NCBI RefSeq assembly: GCF_028561275.1
Contig: NZ_JAQQTF010000017.1
Location: forward strand, 1-62,829
DNA: 62,829 nucleotides
Direction: 5' to 3'
Source of the DNA: Aureisphaera galaxeae
GTDB taxonomy: Bacteria; Bacteroidota; Bacteroidia; Flavobacteriales; Flavobacteriaceae
This document shows, in pieces, positions 1 to 8,839 of this stretch. Position 1 is the stretch's first letter. Each line of letters starts with the position of its first letter. Under the pieces are notes generated by a model. The model searched no databases and was not told where the DNA came from. It worked only from the letters and a program-made list of their open reading frames with translations. The position numbers were made by a program, and so were the translations under genes.

Positions 1-96
1 AACCCGCTGCCCTCGAGCGACTACTGGTTCAGGGTCGAGTACACCGAGGACGAGGCAAGAAAGGAGTTCACTGGACACTTTACTCTTAAACGTTAA
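1..96 (+). CDS. 3' end of secreted protein with T9SS type B sorting domain (partial)
   Basis: The frame is open from base 1 and ends at TAA 94-96. The visible 31 residues contain SSDYWFRVEY, then FTGHFTLKR at the very end. This matches the end of the gliding-motility-associated C-terminal domain (T9SS type B sorting domain), which directs Bacteroidota adhesins through the type IX secretion system and is removed at the cell surface. The next gene, 10 bases on, encodes a PorP/SprF protein, the usual downstream partner of such adhesins. The N-terminal part lies outside the window. The assignment rests on a short tail but both the motif and the neighbour agree. Confidence 0.75.
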   Translation, partial: NPLPSSDYWFRVEYTEDEARKEFTGHFTLKR

Positions 97-106
97 GAAA
101 ACGACT

Positions 107-1132
107 ATGAATATTAGAAAAACCTACTTAAGCTTATTACTAATCTGCTCCACATTTATTGGATTTGCGCAGGATGGAATCCCTACGTATTCGGATTATT
201 TTTCGGATAACATTTACCTATTGCACCCTGCCACTGCCGGAGCAGCGAACTATTACAAGCTTCGTTTAAGTGCAAGACAGCAATGGTTTGACCAAGACGA
301 AGCGCCTAACCTCCAAACCTTGAGCTTTAATGCCAGATTAACAGATAGATCTGGTATTGGTGCAATCGTTTTCAACGACCAGAATGGATACCATTCGCAA
401 GTGGGAGGGTACCTAACCTATGCACACCACATTCAGTTTGGAAGAAGCAATGCCGATCTTAACCAACTTTCATTTGGGTTAAGTGCGGGACTTATACAAT
501 CGAGATTGGATGAAACGCAATTCGATCCCAATGACTTCGATCCTATTGTGGCTGGAATTATTCAAAGTAGTTCTTATTTCAACGCAGATGTTGGAGTATC
601 CTACTATTTCTTGAATTTCTCCGGACATGTAACGGCTAAGAATGTACTATTCCAAAATAGAAATCTATTTACGGATGAGATTGAATCCAATAATCAAAGA
701 ACCTACCTTATTTCTTCGGCGTACTTTATTCCTACCACCTATGGAAGATGGGCATTCGAGCCTTCTTTCTTATTTCAGTGGAAGGAAAGAACGGGAGAGC
801 AGTCCATCGACGTAAACTTCAAGGCATTCCGTGAAGTAGAATTTGGACGTGTTTGGGGTGGAATTTCGTACAGAAGAAGTTTCGACGGTTCAGAGTTCTT
901 GGATGGGACAGAAATTAAAGATCAGAAATTGCAGTTTATTACGCCTGTTATTGGGGTGAACTATAATAAGTTCGTTTTTGCTTATACGTATACCCATCAG
1001 TCTGGAAGTATTCGTTTCGATAATGGAGGATTCCACCAGATTACTTTGGGATATAATTTCCTGGAGGGTAAAATTACGCGCTGGTCTCAGGATATGAGAT
1101 ACAACGGTATGTTACGTCCAAGAGGCTATTAA
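107..1132 (+). CDS. PorP/SprF family type IX secretion outer membrane protein
   Basis: This 341-residue protein has a signal peptide (about residues 1-21, ending GFAQ) and then a beta-barrel-like sequence with alternating aromatic strands. The N-terminal SDYFSDNIYLLHPATAGA is the family signature region (typically 'Y..N...iNPA.AG'). PorP/SprF proteins sit in the outer membrane, and are associated with T9SS; they attach or help secrete the large adhesin encoded just upstream, as SprF does for SprB in Flavobacterium. The spacing of 10 bases to the preceding stop indicates one transcript. A strong terminator follows at 1152-1182. Confidence 0.9.
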   Translation: MNIRKTYLSLLLICSTFIGFAQDGIPTYSDYFSDNIYLLHPATAGAANYYKLRLSARQQWFDQDEAPNLQTLSFNARLTDRSGIGAIVFNDQNGYHSQVGGYLTYAHHIQFGRSNADLNQLSFGLSAGLIQSRLDETQFDPNDFDPIVAGIIQSSSYFNADVGVSYYFLNFSGHVTAKNVLFQNRNLFTDEIESNNQRTYLISSAYFIPTTYGRWAFEPSFLFQWKERTGEQSIDVNFKAFREVEFGRVWGGISYRRSFDGSEFLDGTEIKDQKLQFITPVIGVNYNKFVFAYTYTHQSGSIRFDNGGFHQITLGYNFLEGKITRWSQDMRYNGMLRPRGY

Positions 1133-1151
1133 ATTCAAATAAAAGAGATAT

Positions 1152-1182
1152 AAAAAAAGCCCCTCGAAAAGGGGCTTTTTTT
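1152..1182. terminator. Bidirectional rho-independent terminator
   Basis: Stem GCCCCT/AGGGGC with loop CGAAA, extended on the outside by A-run/T-run pairing. It lies between the convergent PorP/SprF (+) and VWA lipoprotein (-) genes and has a T-run on both strands. Confidence 0.85.
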
Positions 1183-1196
1183 AGTTTCAATATCTT

Positions 1197-2348
1197 TTAG
1201 TTCCAAGTGTAATTTTTCTTTTTTGCCTGTTTCTTCAGTGCATCGATCATAGCACTTTCCAATCCGTTGGATGATGCTTTTTTCTCCTCAGCGATATATT
1301 TTCTACGTTGTTCGTTCAGTTTCGAGATTTCACCTTTGATACGTTCGCGCTCTGCCCTTTGTTTCTTTACATAGGCTTTAATCTGAGCAGTGGACTTTCC
1401 TTTTAAATTATCAGGAAGTTCTTCTTCCTTCAATTCATCATAGCTGAAATCTTCCTCTTCCTCAGCATCTACCAAATCCCAAGAGCTGTTTTTGTAGAAT
1501 GAAGAACTTTTGGAAACTGTTCTACTTACGGCATTCTCTTTACCGTAACCTCTTGCATTACCATCCTGTATGGATTGTTCTGCCACTTTAACCCTTCCTC
1601 TTTTTCCATAAGGCACATAGGTGCCATTTAACTGAATGTTGAGTTGTAGGATTACGTCATCGTAAGGTGAGGCAATATGAACTGTTTTCTGATCGTGATT
1701 AATGGCCATATAATCCCCATAGGTAATTTTGGCACCATCCTGCCATTTGGTAGCAATTCCATGATCGAAGTCCCCACAGAAAATGGTATTGACAACAACA
1801 TCCTTTTCCTTGGCCTTACCTCCTGCATCCCTATAGTCTACATCACCTTGTGTAAAGGGTTCGTTTCCGGCAATAAAGATCATTTTAAGATCATCGGCAT
1901 CGTTCCCCCAATCCAATTCCTCTAGGGAAGCTTGGATTACAGTTCCGCAGTATTCACTTCCACCATCGGTGGTAAGGGAAAACAATTCTTTGGACACATC
2001 ATCCAAATCGTTCGTAAAAGGAAGGATTTTTCGTAAGTATCCATCTTTGGAATTCAATTTGTCATTTCCGTATTCGTACAGGGCGATTTCCAAATTGGGC
2101 TGTTTGCTACGGCACTTGGCATAGGAAAGTTCGTTTACGATTTCCCATAACTGAGCCTTGGCTTGATCTATAAGTCCATCCATACTGTTGGAGGTATCCA
2201 ATAAAAGGGCTACTCGGATATAGTGTTCGGAAACGTTTTCAGATGGATTCGCGTTAGAATGAAGCGCCACACCTTTTTCATGATCGTTTTTGCATGCGTA
2301 CATCGTCATGACGGAAAAAAGCAAAGCGATAGTCTGTAATGTCTTCAT
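1197..2348 (-). CDS. VWA-domain lipoprotein
   Basis: This 383-residue protein begins with a short signal peptide and a lipobox-like MYAC (Cys19), so it is probably a lipoprotein. A von Willebrand factor A domain starts near residue 44 and carries an intact metal-binding MIDAS motif, DTSNS at 51-55, followed by a threonine loop near TTDGGSEYCG. After the VWA domain comes a Glu/Lys-rich, probably coiled C-terminus (about residues 290-375) with EEEEDFSYDELKEEELP. VWA domains bind protein ligands through Mg2+; the partner is not evident here. It stands alone on the minus strand. Function beyond a surface or periplasmic binding role is not assignable. Confidence 0.8.
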   Translation of the reverse strand: MKTLQTIALLFSVMTMYACKNDHEKGVALHSNANPSENVSEHYIRVALLLDTSNSMDGLIDQAKAQLWEIVNELSYAKCRSKQPNLEIALYEYGNDKLNSKDGYLRKILPFTNDLDDVSKELFSLTTDGGSEYCGTVIQASLEELDWGNDADDLKMIFIAGNEPFTQGDVDYRDAGGKAKEKDVVVNTIFCGDFDHGIATKWQDGAKITYGDYMAINHDQKTVHIASPYDDVILQLNIQLNGTYVPYGKRGRVKVAEQSIQDGNARGYGKENAVSRTVSKSSSFYKNSSWDLVDAEEEEDFSYDELKEEELPDNLKGKSTAQIKAYVKKQRAERERIKGEISKLNEQRRKYIAEEKKASSNGLESAMIDALKKQAKKKNYTWN

Positions 2349-2552
2349 AATGTCTTTCGTTTAAATTTTGGGTAAACCTATGGCAGTCTTATTTCATAAA
2401 AAAAGGGTGTTTAGCGAAACGGCATTTTGGGTGAGGGAACGGGTCTTATGTTTTAGTCAAAAGGTGTTTTTAACGGTGTTTTTTCGCTTACATGAGCATA
2501 GCTCATTTTTTGAAACGCCTTAAAGTGTGTATGTTTACGTTTTAAATGAATC

Positions 2553-4796
2553 ATGAAGAGAGTACTCCTATACATAATTTGCTTTTTTGTTCTGCTTCCG
2601 AAGTTGGGGTATACCCAAGAAAATCGAGGTGTATTGGACAGAAAAGACAATGTGTTTGAAAGTGATGATGCTGCCAGTTTTGATCTTGAAGGGCAAGTTC
2701 TGGAGTCGGAAACCTTCAAACCTATTGGTAAGGTAAATGTGGAAATTACCGGTAAAGGATATACAACTACCGATGGCGAAGGACAATTCAAGATAAAAGC
2801 ACAGGTAGGAGATGAATTGGTGATACGAAGTGATGAGTTCGAAACGGTGCGATATCGAATAGCCGATGATCAAAAAATAACCCTTGAGGTAAAAAAAGTA
2901 ATAGAAACGGAGCTTCCAACCTATAGGTTTAGCACAGGAACTAAAGGGAAAAAGGTAGACTTCTTTACCGTGTATATTGATTCGGCCAAAGCCACCTTAA
3001 AAACAGATGCGAAGCGAAGTATAGAATACGTAACCAAAGCATTACAGTCAGTCACGGGAAGAAAGGCTTCTTCTACCCAAAACGCCATTGCCTTTGAAAC
3101 GCTAGGAGATATTAACCTCCATTGGCAATTACCCGACTTGGCCGTGGCGAATTATAAGGAGAGTATCCGTTCCCTTCCCAATCCCGATACACGCATTAAA
3201 TTGGCTATTGCGTTCATGCAAAACGGCAACTATCAAGAAAGTATCGATGAATATAAAAGGCTACTCAACCTAAAACTTTCCAATTACCAAAGGGTTGAAG
3301 TATATGAAGGGTTAGGGGATAATTATAAAGCCACAAACGATGCGGTAAAGAGCGTTTTCAATTATCAGAAAGCTCTGGATATTGCCAATGAACATCAGAT
3401 CATACCAAAGATTACGGACCTTAATTCCAGCATAGGAGAGGCCTATGCCTTGGGAGGAGCCATAGAAGAAGCAGAGGCTTATTTCGATAATTCGCTATTG
3501 CTTTCCCAGAATGAAAACAGAAAACGAGCCGTAGCCGAGAAGAACACGGTGGCCGATTTTTACAATCAGAAACAGGATTTTGATAAAGAGATCGAATTGC
3601 GCCAAGAGGCATTGAGTGAAATCAACACGCTTCAAAGGCTCGGGGATACCATAGACGACATAAGTAGTGCTTTGACGCCACAACGACAGAATTATAAGAT
3701 TGCAAATGCATATGTAGCCCAAGATCGTTACGGCGAGGCCATTCCTTTTCTGGAGAAGAGTATTACCGAAGCCGATGCCAAGGAGGATTTGGTGGTGCAA
3801 AAGGATGCAACACGTAAGCTTTCAGAAATATACCGTGACATTGGGGAATTCGATAAGGCGGCAGAGAGTTACGAACGATATGTAGCAGTAGTAGACGAAC
3901 TATATATACGAAAAGAACAGGAACTATCGCAAGCCACTCGTTTCAGTAAGGAGATTGCCTTAAAGCAGAATAGGATCAAAAGTCTTGAGAGCGAAAGAAA
4001 GCTGAATGAAAGCCGTTATCAGTTGGCTTTCGAAAATCAGGAACTCATTGAGAAAAACAACAGGGTGCAGCAATGGATCATAGGTTCCCTTATTGCCATT
4101 GCCGTATTGTTGATGTTTGCAGCCTATTATCAGCGGCGTAATGTGAATCAGCAGAAGTATGCCAATAATTTATTGGCCCTAAAATCCTTGCGTACGCAAA
4201 TGAACCCTCATTTCATTTTTAATGCGCTCAATTCGGTAAACAGTTTTATTGCGAGCAATGATGAACGGGCGGCCAATCGCTATTTGAGCGAATTCTCCCA
4301 GCTCATGCGTTCGGTATTGGAAAATAGTGAAGAAGACTTCATTCCTTTGTCCAAAGAAATCGACCTATTGCGATTGTATGTAAAACTAGAGCACTTCCGA
4401 TTCAAGGACAAATTCGAATATGAAGTGAATATAGATGAAGCTTTGGCTGTAGACGATTTTGTGATTCCTCCTATGTTATTACAGCCCTATGTGGAGAATG
4501 CGGTGTGGCATGGACTTCGCTATAAGGAAGAAAAGGGAAGTTTGGTGATCGATTTCAACCAAAAGGACCGGGATACAGTAATGATCACAATAACGGACGA
4601 CGGTATTGGAAGAAGGCGTTCGAAGGAGCTGAAGACCGAAAATCAGAAGAAACAAAAATCGAAAGGGATGGGTAATATCAAAAAGCGAATTGCCATTCTC
4701 AACCAAATGTATCTGGACAAAGTCGATGTGTTGGTGGAAGATGCTTTTGAAGACGAAATAGGTACAAGGGTGCAACTAATTTTAAAGAAAGACTAA
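2553..4796 (+). CDS. TPR-containing LytS-type sensor histidine kinase
   Basis: 747 residues. A signal peptide (1-21) is followed by a carboxypeptidase-regulatory-like beta domain (about 45-115, LEGQVLESETFKPIGKV), TPR repeats (about 150-450), a coiled coil, one transmembrane helix (about 507-526), and a cytoplasmic His_kinase domain with the phospho-acceptor motif RTQMNPHFIFNALNSV (His553). The HATPase part has NAVWHG and a DDGIGR G-box. The layout is a periplasmic sensor domain facing a cytoplasmic kinase of the LytS/YehU class. The LytTR regulator begins on the base after its stop codon, so the pair is co-translated. The ligand is unknown. A near-consensus -7 box (TATGTTTA, 2528-2535) precedes the start. 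Confidence 0.92.
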   Translation: MKRVLLYIICFFVLLPKLGYTQENRGVLDRKDNVFESDDAASFDLEGQVLESETFKPIGKVNVEITGKGYTTTDGEGQFKIKAQVGDELVIRSDEFETVRYRIADDQKITLEVKKVIETELPTYRFSTGTKGKKVDFFTVYIDSAKATLKTDAKRSIEYVTKALQSVTGRKASSTQNAIAFETLGDINLHWQLPDLAVANYKESIRSLPNPDTRIKLAIAFMQNGNYQESIDEYKRLLNLKLSNYQRVEVYEGLGDNYKATNDAVKSVFNYQKALDIANEHQIIPKITDLNSSIGEAYALGGAIEEAEAYFDNSLLLSQNENRKRAVAEKNTVADFYNQKQDFDKEIELRQEALSEINTLQRLGDTIDDISSALTPQRQNYKIANAYVAQDRYGEAIPFLEKSITEADAKEDLVVQKDATRKLSEIYRDIGEFDKAAESYERYVAVVDELYIRKEQELSQATRFSKEIALKQNRIKSLESERKLNESRYQLAFENQELIEKNNRVQQWIIGSLIAIAVLLMFAAYYQRRNVNQQKYANNLLALKSLRTQMNPHFIFNALNSVNSFIASNDERAANRYLSEFSQLMRSVLENSEEDFIPLSKEIDLLRLYVKLEHFRFKDKFEYEVNIDEALAVDDFVIPPMLLQPYVENAVWHGLRYKEEKGSLVIDFNQKDRDTVMITITDDGIGRRRSKELKTENQKKQKSKGMGNIKKRIAILNQMYLDKVDVLVEDAFEDEIGTRVQLILKKD

Positions 4797-5528
4797 ATGA
4801 ATTTAAGGGCTATTATTGTTGAAGATGAACAAACCAGTAGGGATATACTGAAGAATTATTTGGCAAAGTATTGCCCTAAAATTGAATTGATGGGTGAGGC
4901 TGCCAATGTGGATGAGGCCCTAGTGCTTATTCGTAACCATGACCTGGACCTGGTTTTTTTGGATGTAGAAATGCCTTATGGCAATGCTTTCGATCTGTTA
5001 GACAAAGTGGGTGATCGTACATTCGAAACTGTGTTTGTGACTGCCTATGACCACTATGCCATAGATGCCTTGAATGCTCATGCCTCCTATTATTTGTTGA
5101 AGCCCATAAACATCGACAAGCTTATCGAGGCTGTGGATTATGTGATGGAAATAAAAGAGAAGGAAAATAACCTCCAAAATACGGTCCTTAAGCCAAAACA
5201 GGCCACCGTAAATGGAAAGATTACCATTCCACTGCAACATGGATTCGAAGTTCTCCAGATTGAAGATATACTCTATTGTCAAGCCGATGACAACTATACC
5301 TTGATCTACGTAGGAGAAAAGAAAAAGCTGGTGAGCAAGACCTTGAAATATTTTGAAGATACCTTATCCGACAATGGATTTGCCCGAGTCCATAAATCCT
5401 ACTTGGTAAATGTGAATGCCATCAGAGAATACCGAAAGGGGAAAGGCGGCAGTGTGGTATTGAAAAATGGCAAGGAAATTATGGTGAGCCCTGCCAAGAA
5501 GAAAGATTTATTGAGTTATTTTGGATAG
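4797..5528 (+). CDS. LytTR-family response regulator
   Basis: 243 residues. The N-terminal receiver domain has the acidic pair ED (10-11), the phospho-acceptor Asp56 in LVFLDVEMP, a switch Thr in FVTAYD, and the conserved Lys in YYLLKPIN. The C-terminal LytTR DNA-binding domain (about 140-243) contains ILYCQADDNYTLIY and FARVHKSYLVNVNAI, both typical. It starts immediately after the histidine kinase stop and is the obvious cognate regulator. All key receiver residues are present, unlike the second LytTR regulator at 47830. The next gene starts 3 bases downstream, so carbonic anhydrase may be on the same transcript. Confidence 0.93.
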   Translation: MNLRAIIVEDEQTSRDILKNYLAKYCPKIELMGEAANVDEALVLIRNHDLDLVFLDVEMPYGNAFDLLDKVGDRTFETVFVTAYDHYAIDALNAHASYYLLKPINIDKLIEAVDYVMEIKEKENNLQNTVLKPKQATVNGKITIPLQHGFEVLQIEDILYCQADDNYTLIYVGEKKKLVSKTLKYFEDTLSDNGFARVHKSYLVNVNAIREYRKGKGGSVVLKNGKEIMVSPAKKKDLLSYFG

Positions 5529-5531
5529 AGC

Positions 5532-6044
5532 ATGATTATTAAACCCGTAAACGGTAAACACCCCGAAATTCCTGAAGATTGTTTTGTAGCCGACAATGCC
5601 ACCATTGTGGGGGATGTGGTGATGGGGAACGAATGCAGCATTTGGTTCAACGCCGTGGTGCGAGGCGATGTGCACTATATAAAAATGGGGAATAGGGTGA
5701 ATGTCCAAGATGGTGCAGTAATTCACGCTACATACCAAAAGTCGCCAACCAATATTGGTAACAATGTTTCCATAGGACATAATGCCATTGTACATGGATG
5801 TACAGTAAAAGATAATGTGCTGATTGGTATGGGAAGTATCGTGATGGACGACTGCGTAATTGAAAGCAATAGCATTATCGCCGCAGGAGCAGTGGTCACC
5901 AAAAACACCCATGTAGAAAGTGGAAGCATTTATGCCGGGGTCCCTGCCAAGAAGGTAAAAGATATTAGTGAAGAATTATTGACTGGCGAAATACACCGCA
6001 TTGCCCAAAACTATGTGAAATATTCTGGGTGGTTCAAAGGGTGA
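5532..6044 (+). CDS. Gamma-class carbonic anhydrase family protein
   Basis: 170 residues of left-handed beta-helix built from hexapeptide repeats (DNATIVGDVVMG, IGNNVSIGHNAIVHGC and so on). Three histidines at 65, 83 and 88 (GAVIHAT and SIGHNAIVHGC) are placed like the zinc ligands of gamma carbonic anhydrases (Cam/CaiE/YrdA family). The protein probably forms a trimer with metal sites between subunits; catalytic carbonic anhydrase activity is not proven for many members. It follows the LytTR regulator by 3 bases and its stop overlaps the next gene. Length is normal for the family. Confidence 0.88.
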   Translation: MIIKPVNGKHPEIPEDCFVADNATIVGDVVMGNECSIWFNAVVRGDVHYIKMGNRVNVQDGAVIHATYQKSPTNIGNNVSIGHNAIVHGCTVKDNVLIGMGSIVMDDCVIESNSIIAAGAVVTKNTHVESGSIYAGVPAKKVKDISEELLTGEIHRIAQNYVKYSGWFKG

Positions 6045-6502
6045 CAGCATTGAGAAAGCTTCTTTTACACGTCATACTTCCCCTAACCTTATTATCTTTT
6101 TGGACAATCACAAAATGGTGGTTTGGATTGGCTGTTGATGCTAAGCACGTCATTTTTTATGGATTTCCATTTATCTACAAATGCGAAGGATTCCATACCT
6201 CACTTTCCACACAGTATTTTATAGCTCCACTTTTGCTAAATATGGCTGTCTACTTCCTTTTTTGGGTAGTGATTGTGGGAATCATTAATAGATTTTACAA
6301 AGCCCGTATTCCATTATTACTCGTCCGAGGTTTTTGGATGCTCAGTATGGTTTATGTGAGCTTCTCTCTTGTTATTTCCATTCAGTTGTATGATGACTAT
6401 AGATGGCAACGGGATTTCGATGTTCAAATTTATGAAACGGGAATCGACGTGCCTTTTATAGGGCCAAAGGATATGGCCTACTATATGGAGAAGTATACTT
6501 AG
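6041..6502 (+). CDS. Small three-helix membrane protein, unknown function
   Basis: I do not recognise a family. From the GTG at 6041, which overlaps the carbonic anhydrase stop in a GTGA arrangement, the product has about 153 residues; an in-frame GTG at 6029 is an alternative start. Three hydrophobic helices are visible: near the N-terminus (LLLHVILPLTLLSFWTI), in the middle (LLNMAVYFLFWVVIVGII) and near residue 105 (MLSMVYVSFSLVISI). The C-terminal 35 residues are polar. The overlap implies translational coupling with the carbonic anhydrase gene, but nothing else links the two functionally. Confidence 0.65.
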   Translation: MTALRKLLLHVILPLTLLSFWTITKWWFGLAVDAKHVIFYGFPFIYKCEGFHTSLSTQYFIAPLLLNMAVYFLFWVVIVGIINRFYKARIPLLLVRGFWMLSMVYVSFSLVISIQLYDDYRWQRDFDVQIYETGIDVPFIGPKDMAYYMEKYT

Positions 6503-6517
6503 GCGAAGTTTCAGGGA

Positions 6518-7309
6518 TCAGAATTTCTTCTTCTCAATCTGAACTTTTTCCGCATGGTCCTTCAACAACAAATGCAAGGTGTTTTCTTGGGCATTGGTGT
6601 AGAACTGAAGTTTAGGATCTTCCTTTTTCGGATTCAACAAATCATGTTGCCTCAACACAGCTTGGGTTTGTCGGGCAACAGCTTCCCCTGAATCGATGAT
6701 TTTAACGTCCTCTGGGAGCATATCACGCAAGAGCGGTACTAAATAGGGATAATGACTGCACCCTAGCACCAAATGGTCTATACGGGCTTCGAGCATGGGT
6801 TTTAGGTATCGCTGTAGTAAAGCATGCAATTCTGGGGTATCCAGATTTCCCTTTTCAATTAATGGCACCAAACCTTCCCCTACAACTTCCGTCAATTTAA
6901 TACCATAGGTGACCGATTCTGCGGTTTTATGAAAGAGTTCACTGCTTAGGGTTCCCTTAGTGGCTAAAATGCCGATGCTTTTTGTTTTCGTTTTTAGGGC
7001 GGCTGGTTTAATGGCGGGTTCAATACCGATGAAAGGAACTTCGTATTCGGAACGCAATTGTGAAATGGCATTTGTAGTAGCGGTATTACAAGCAACCACT
7101 ATAATTTTAGAACCTTTTTCCAATAGGTATTCGGTGTTCTTTTTACTAAGGGAAATGATCTCCTCTTTGGGGCGATTTCCATAAGGGGCGTATTGGCTAT
7201 CTGCCAAATAAAGGGTATGCTCATAGGGAAGCAATTGGTGGATCTCTTTCCAGATGGAAGTTCCCCCAACGCCTGAGTCGAAAATGCCTATAGGTGCTTC
7301 TGCTTTCAC
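6518..7309 (-). CDS. murI: Glutamate racemase
   Basis: 263 residues, normal length. Converts L-glutamate to D-glutamate for peptidoglycan. The N-terminal IGIFDSGVGGTSIW is the family signature. The two catalytic cysteines are visible: Cys74 in VVACNTATTN and Cys184 in VLGCSHYPYL. The gene lies downstream of the bamA-ompH-ompH cluster, the usual Bacteroidota neighbourhood, but a hairpin at 7326-7357 separates it from ompH, so it is partly uncoupled from that transcript. Cytoplasmic enzyme. Confidence 0.96.
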   Translation of the reverse strand: MKAEAPIGIFDSGVGGTSIWKEIHQLLPYEHTLYLADSQYAPYGNRPKEEIISLSKKNTEYLLEKGSKIIVVACNTATTNAISQLRSEYEVPFIGIEPAIKPAALKTKTKSIGILATKGTLSSELFHKTAESVTYGIKLTEVVGEGLVPLIEKGNLDTPELHALLQRYLKPMLEARIDHLVLGCSHYPYLVPLLRDMLPEDVKIIDSGEAVARQTQAVLRQHDLLNPKKEDPKLQFYTNAQENTLHLLLKDHAEKVQIEKKKF

Positions 7310-7325
7310 AATACCCTAAATATAA

Positions 7326-7357
7326 AAAGACCCTCTAGAATTTTCTACAGGGTCTTT
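7326..7357 (-). terminator. Terminator between ompH and murI
   Basis: A 9-bp perfect stem AAAGACCCT/AGGGTCTTT with a 14-base loop. Read on the minus strand it is followed by TTTTTATA. It should end part of the uppS-bamA-ompH transcript before murI. Confidence 0.75.
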
Positions 7358-7381
7358 GTTTTATTCCGAATGATTTCCAAA

Positions 7382-7891
7382 TTAAATCTTCAGTTCTTGT
7401 TTTACAGAGCTTAGAAGATCGGTTCCGTCTGCCAAGATAACTCCGTTACCTTGCGCTGAATCCAATACGTATTGGAAACCTTGTGCTCTTGCTACTTTTT
7501 GAATGGCAGTACGCGCTTTTTCCAAAACAGGCTTCAATAGATCTACTTCTTTCTTCTGTAGGTCCTGTAGGGCCTGTTGTCTGTAGTCGTTAATGTTCTT
7601 CTGCATTCCCTGTACTTCGATGGCTCTTTTTTCGTTCTCTGCATCGGTCTTCGATTCAGCCTCGGCATTGTACTGGTCCATTTTCACCTGCAATTCCTTT
7701 AGCATAGACTTGATTTCCGTATCGTAGGTCTTCTGAAGTTTTTCTAACTGACTTTGCGCTGCTTTCATTTCTGGCATAGCCTCCACCAAAGCCTGGGTGT
7801 CAATATGGGCAACTTTCGATTGTGCATTTACAGAAGTTGTAAATCCTACAAAAAGTGCAGCAGCTACAAATAGTAATTTAAATTGTTTCAT
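7382..7891 (-). CDS. OmpH/Skp family periplasmic chaperone (second copy)
   Basis: 169 residues with a cleavable signal peptide (ending VNAQ, about residue 24) followed by a Skp-like sequence: a short beta segment (KVAHIDTQALVEAMPEMKAA), a long Lys/Gln/Glu-rich coiled coil (about 45-120) and a C-terminal beta segment (GFQYVLDSAQGNGVILAD). Skp/OmpH holds unfolded outer membrane proteins in the periplasm and passes them to BamA. It is the second of two tandem ompH genes downstream of bamA, a common Bacteroidota arrangement. Length and structure fit the family. Confidence 0.92.
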   Translation of the reverse strand: MKQFKLLFVAAALFVGFTTSVNAQSKVAHIDTQALVEAMPEMKAAQSQLEKLQKTYDTEIKSMLKELQVKMDQYNAEAESKTDAENEKRAIEVQGMQKNINDYRQQALQDLQKKEVDLLKPVLEKARTAIQKVARAQGFQYVLDSAQGNGVILADGTDLLSSVKQELKI

Positions 7892-7943
7892 CGTTATTGT
7901 ATTAAATTTAAGTGTAAATAGATTTAGATTATTTTAAACTTTG

Positions 7944-8801
7944 TTATCCGTTATCTCCTTCGCCTTCACCTTCACCTTCTGGAGTGTTGTTCTCGTTTTC
8001 AGTACGTTTTTTATCGCGAAGTTGCATGATAGAATCCCGTCTTCTTTGTCTTTCTTCAAGTAGACGTGCTCTTTTTGCATCGAATTCAGCTTTCTTGGCA
8101 GCGCGAACAGAATCTCTTTGTCTTTTTCTTTCTTCCAGCAAACGCGTTCTAGCATCTTTTCTTTCTTCAGCTTCTTGCTCTCTTTCGGTCACTTCACGAT
8201 CTTGTTCGTCGCTTAGGCCGTCACGAGCTTCAATCTCTTTCTTTTCCTTACGGTTTTTGGCTTCTTCACGCTTATTGGCGCGGTTAATTCTTCGTAGTAC
8301 CTGATCGCTGATGTCGTTTCTCTTCGAAGCAAACAACATTACGATATCGGCAGATTTATCGAAGATGAAATCGTATTTCTTAGCTTCCGCAATTTCTTGA
8401 ACAATGTTGAATACCTGATCCTGAACGGGCTGTATTAACTGTCTTCTCTGAATATCCAGGTCTCCGTTGGGTCCGAAACGCGCCTGTTGGTAGGTAAGCA
8501 TTTCCTCTTCAAGGATTTTTATCTCCTCTTCACGCTCTTCAATAAGCTCGGTCGTTAGCAGTACACGTTCGTTGCTGAGGTTCAGTTTCATTTGCTCAAT
8601 CTCTGCATTGAGCTTTTCAATATCTTTTTTCCATCGCTGCACTTTTCCGTCAAGTTGCGTGGAAGCTTCCTGATACTCAGGTACGCTTTCCAAGATATAT
8701 TCCATATCGATATATCCTATTCTCGCACCTCTTTGGGCCTGTGCAAAGGACACTGCCCCAATGAGTGCCAATGCGATTAAAAAATATTTTGTTGTTTTCA
8801 T
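7944..8801 (-). CDS. OmpH/Skp family periplasmic chaperone (long form)
   Basis: 285 residues: signal peptide (ending AQAQ, about residue 22), Skp-like head (IGYIDMEYILESVPEYQEA), a long coiled coil and the second head strand region (YDFIFDKSADIVMLFASKRND). From about residue 170 the protein carries an extra ~115-residue, extremely charged Arg/Glu/Lys tail with repeated RLLEERxRxRDS units, ending in a Glu/Gly stretch. The tail is typical of the longer flavobacterial OmpH paralogue but absent from E. coli Skp; it may form an extended helix that reaches through the periplasm. The gene sits directly after bamA (38-base gap) and before the shorter ompH. Confidence 0.9.
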   Translation of the reverse strand: MKTTKYFLIALALIGAVSFAQAQRGARIGYIDMEYILESVPEYQEASTQLDGKVQRWKKDIEKLNAEIEQMKLNLSNERVLLTTELIEEREEEIKILEEEMLTYQQARFGPNGDLDIQRRQLIQPVQDQVFNIVQEIAEAKKYDFIFDKSADIVMLFASKRNDISDQVLRRINRANKREEAKNRKEKKEIEARDGLSDEQDREVTEREQEAEERKDARTRLLEERKRQRDSVRAAKKAEFDAKRARLLEERQRRRDSIMQLRDKKRTENENNTPEGEGEGEGDNG

Positions 8802-8839
8802 AATTGCTGGTTGTTACTTTGAAAATATCGTGCCAAAAA

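Noticed and set aside
2453-2791. Minus-strand open frame at the start of the first histidine kinase
   Set aside because: It overlaps the kinase on the opposite strand and has no family features.
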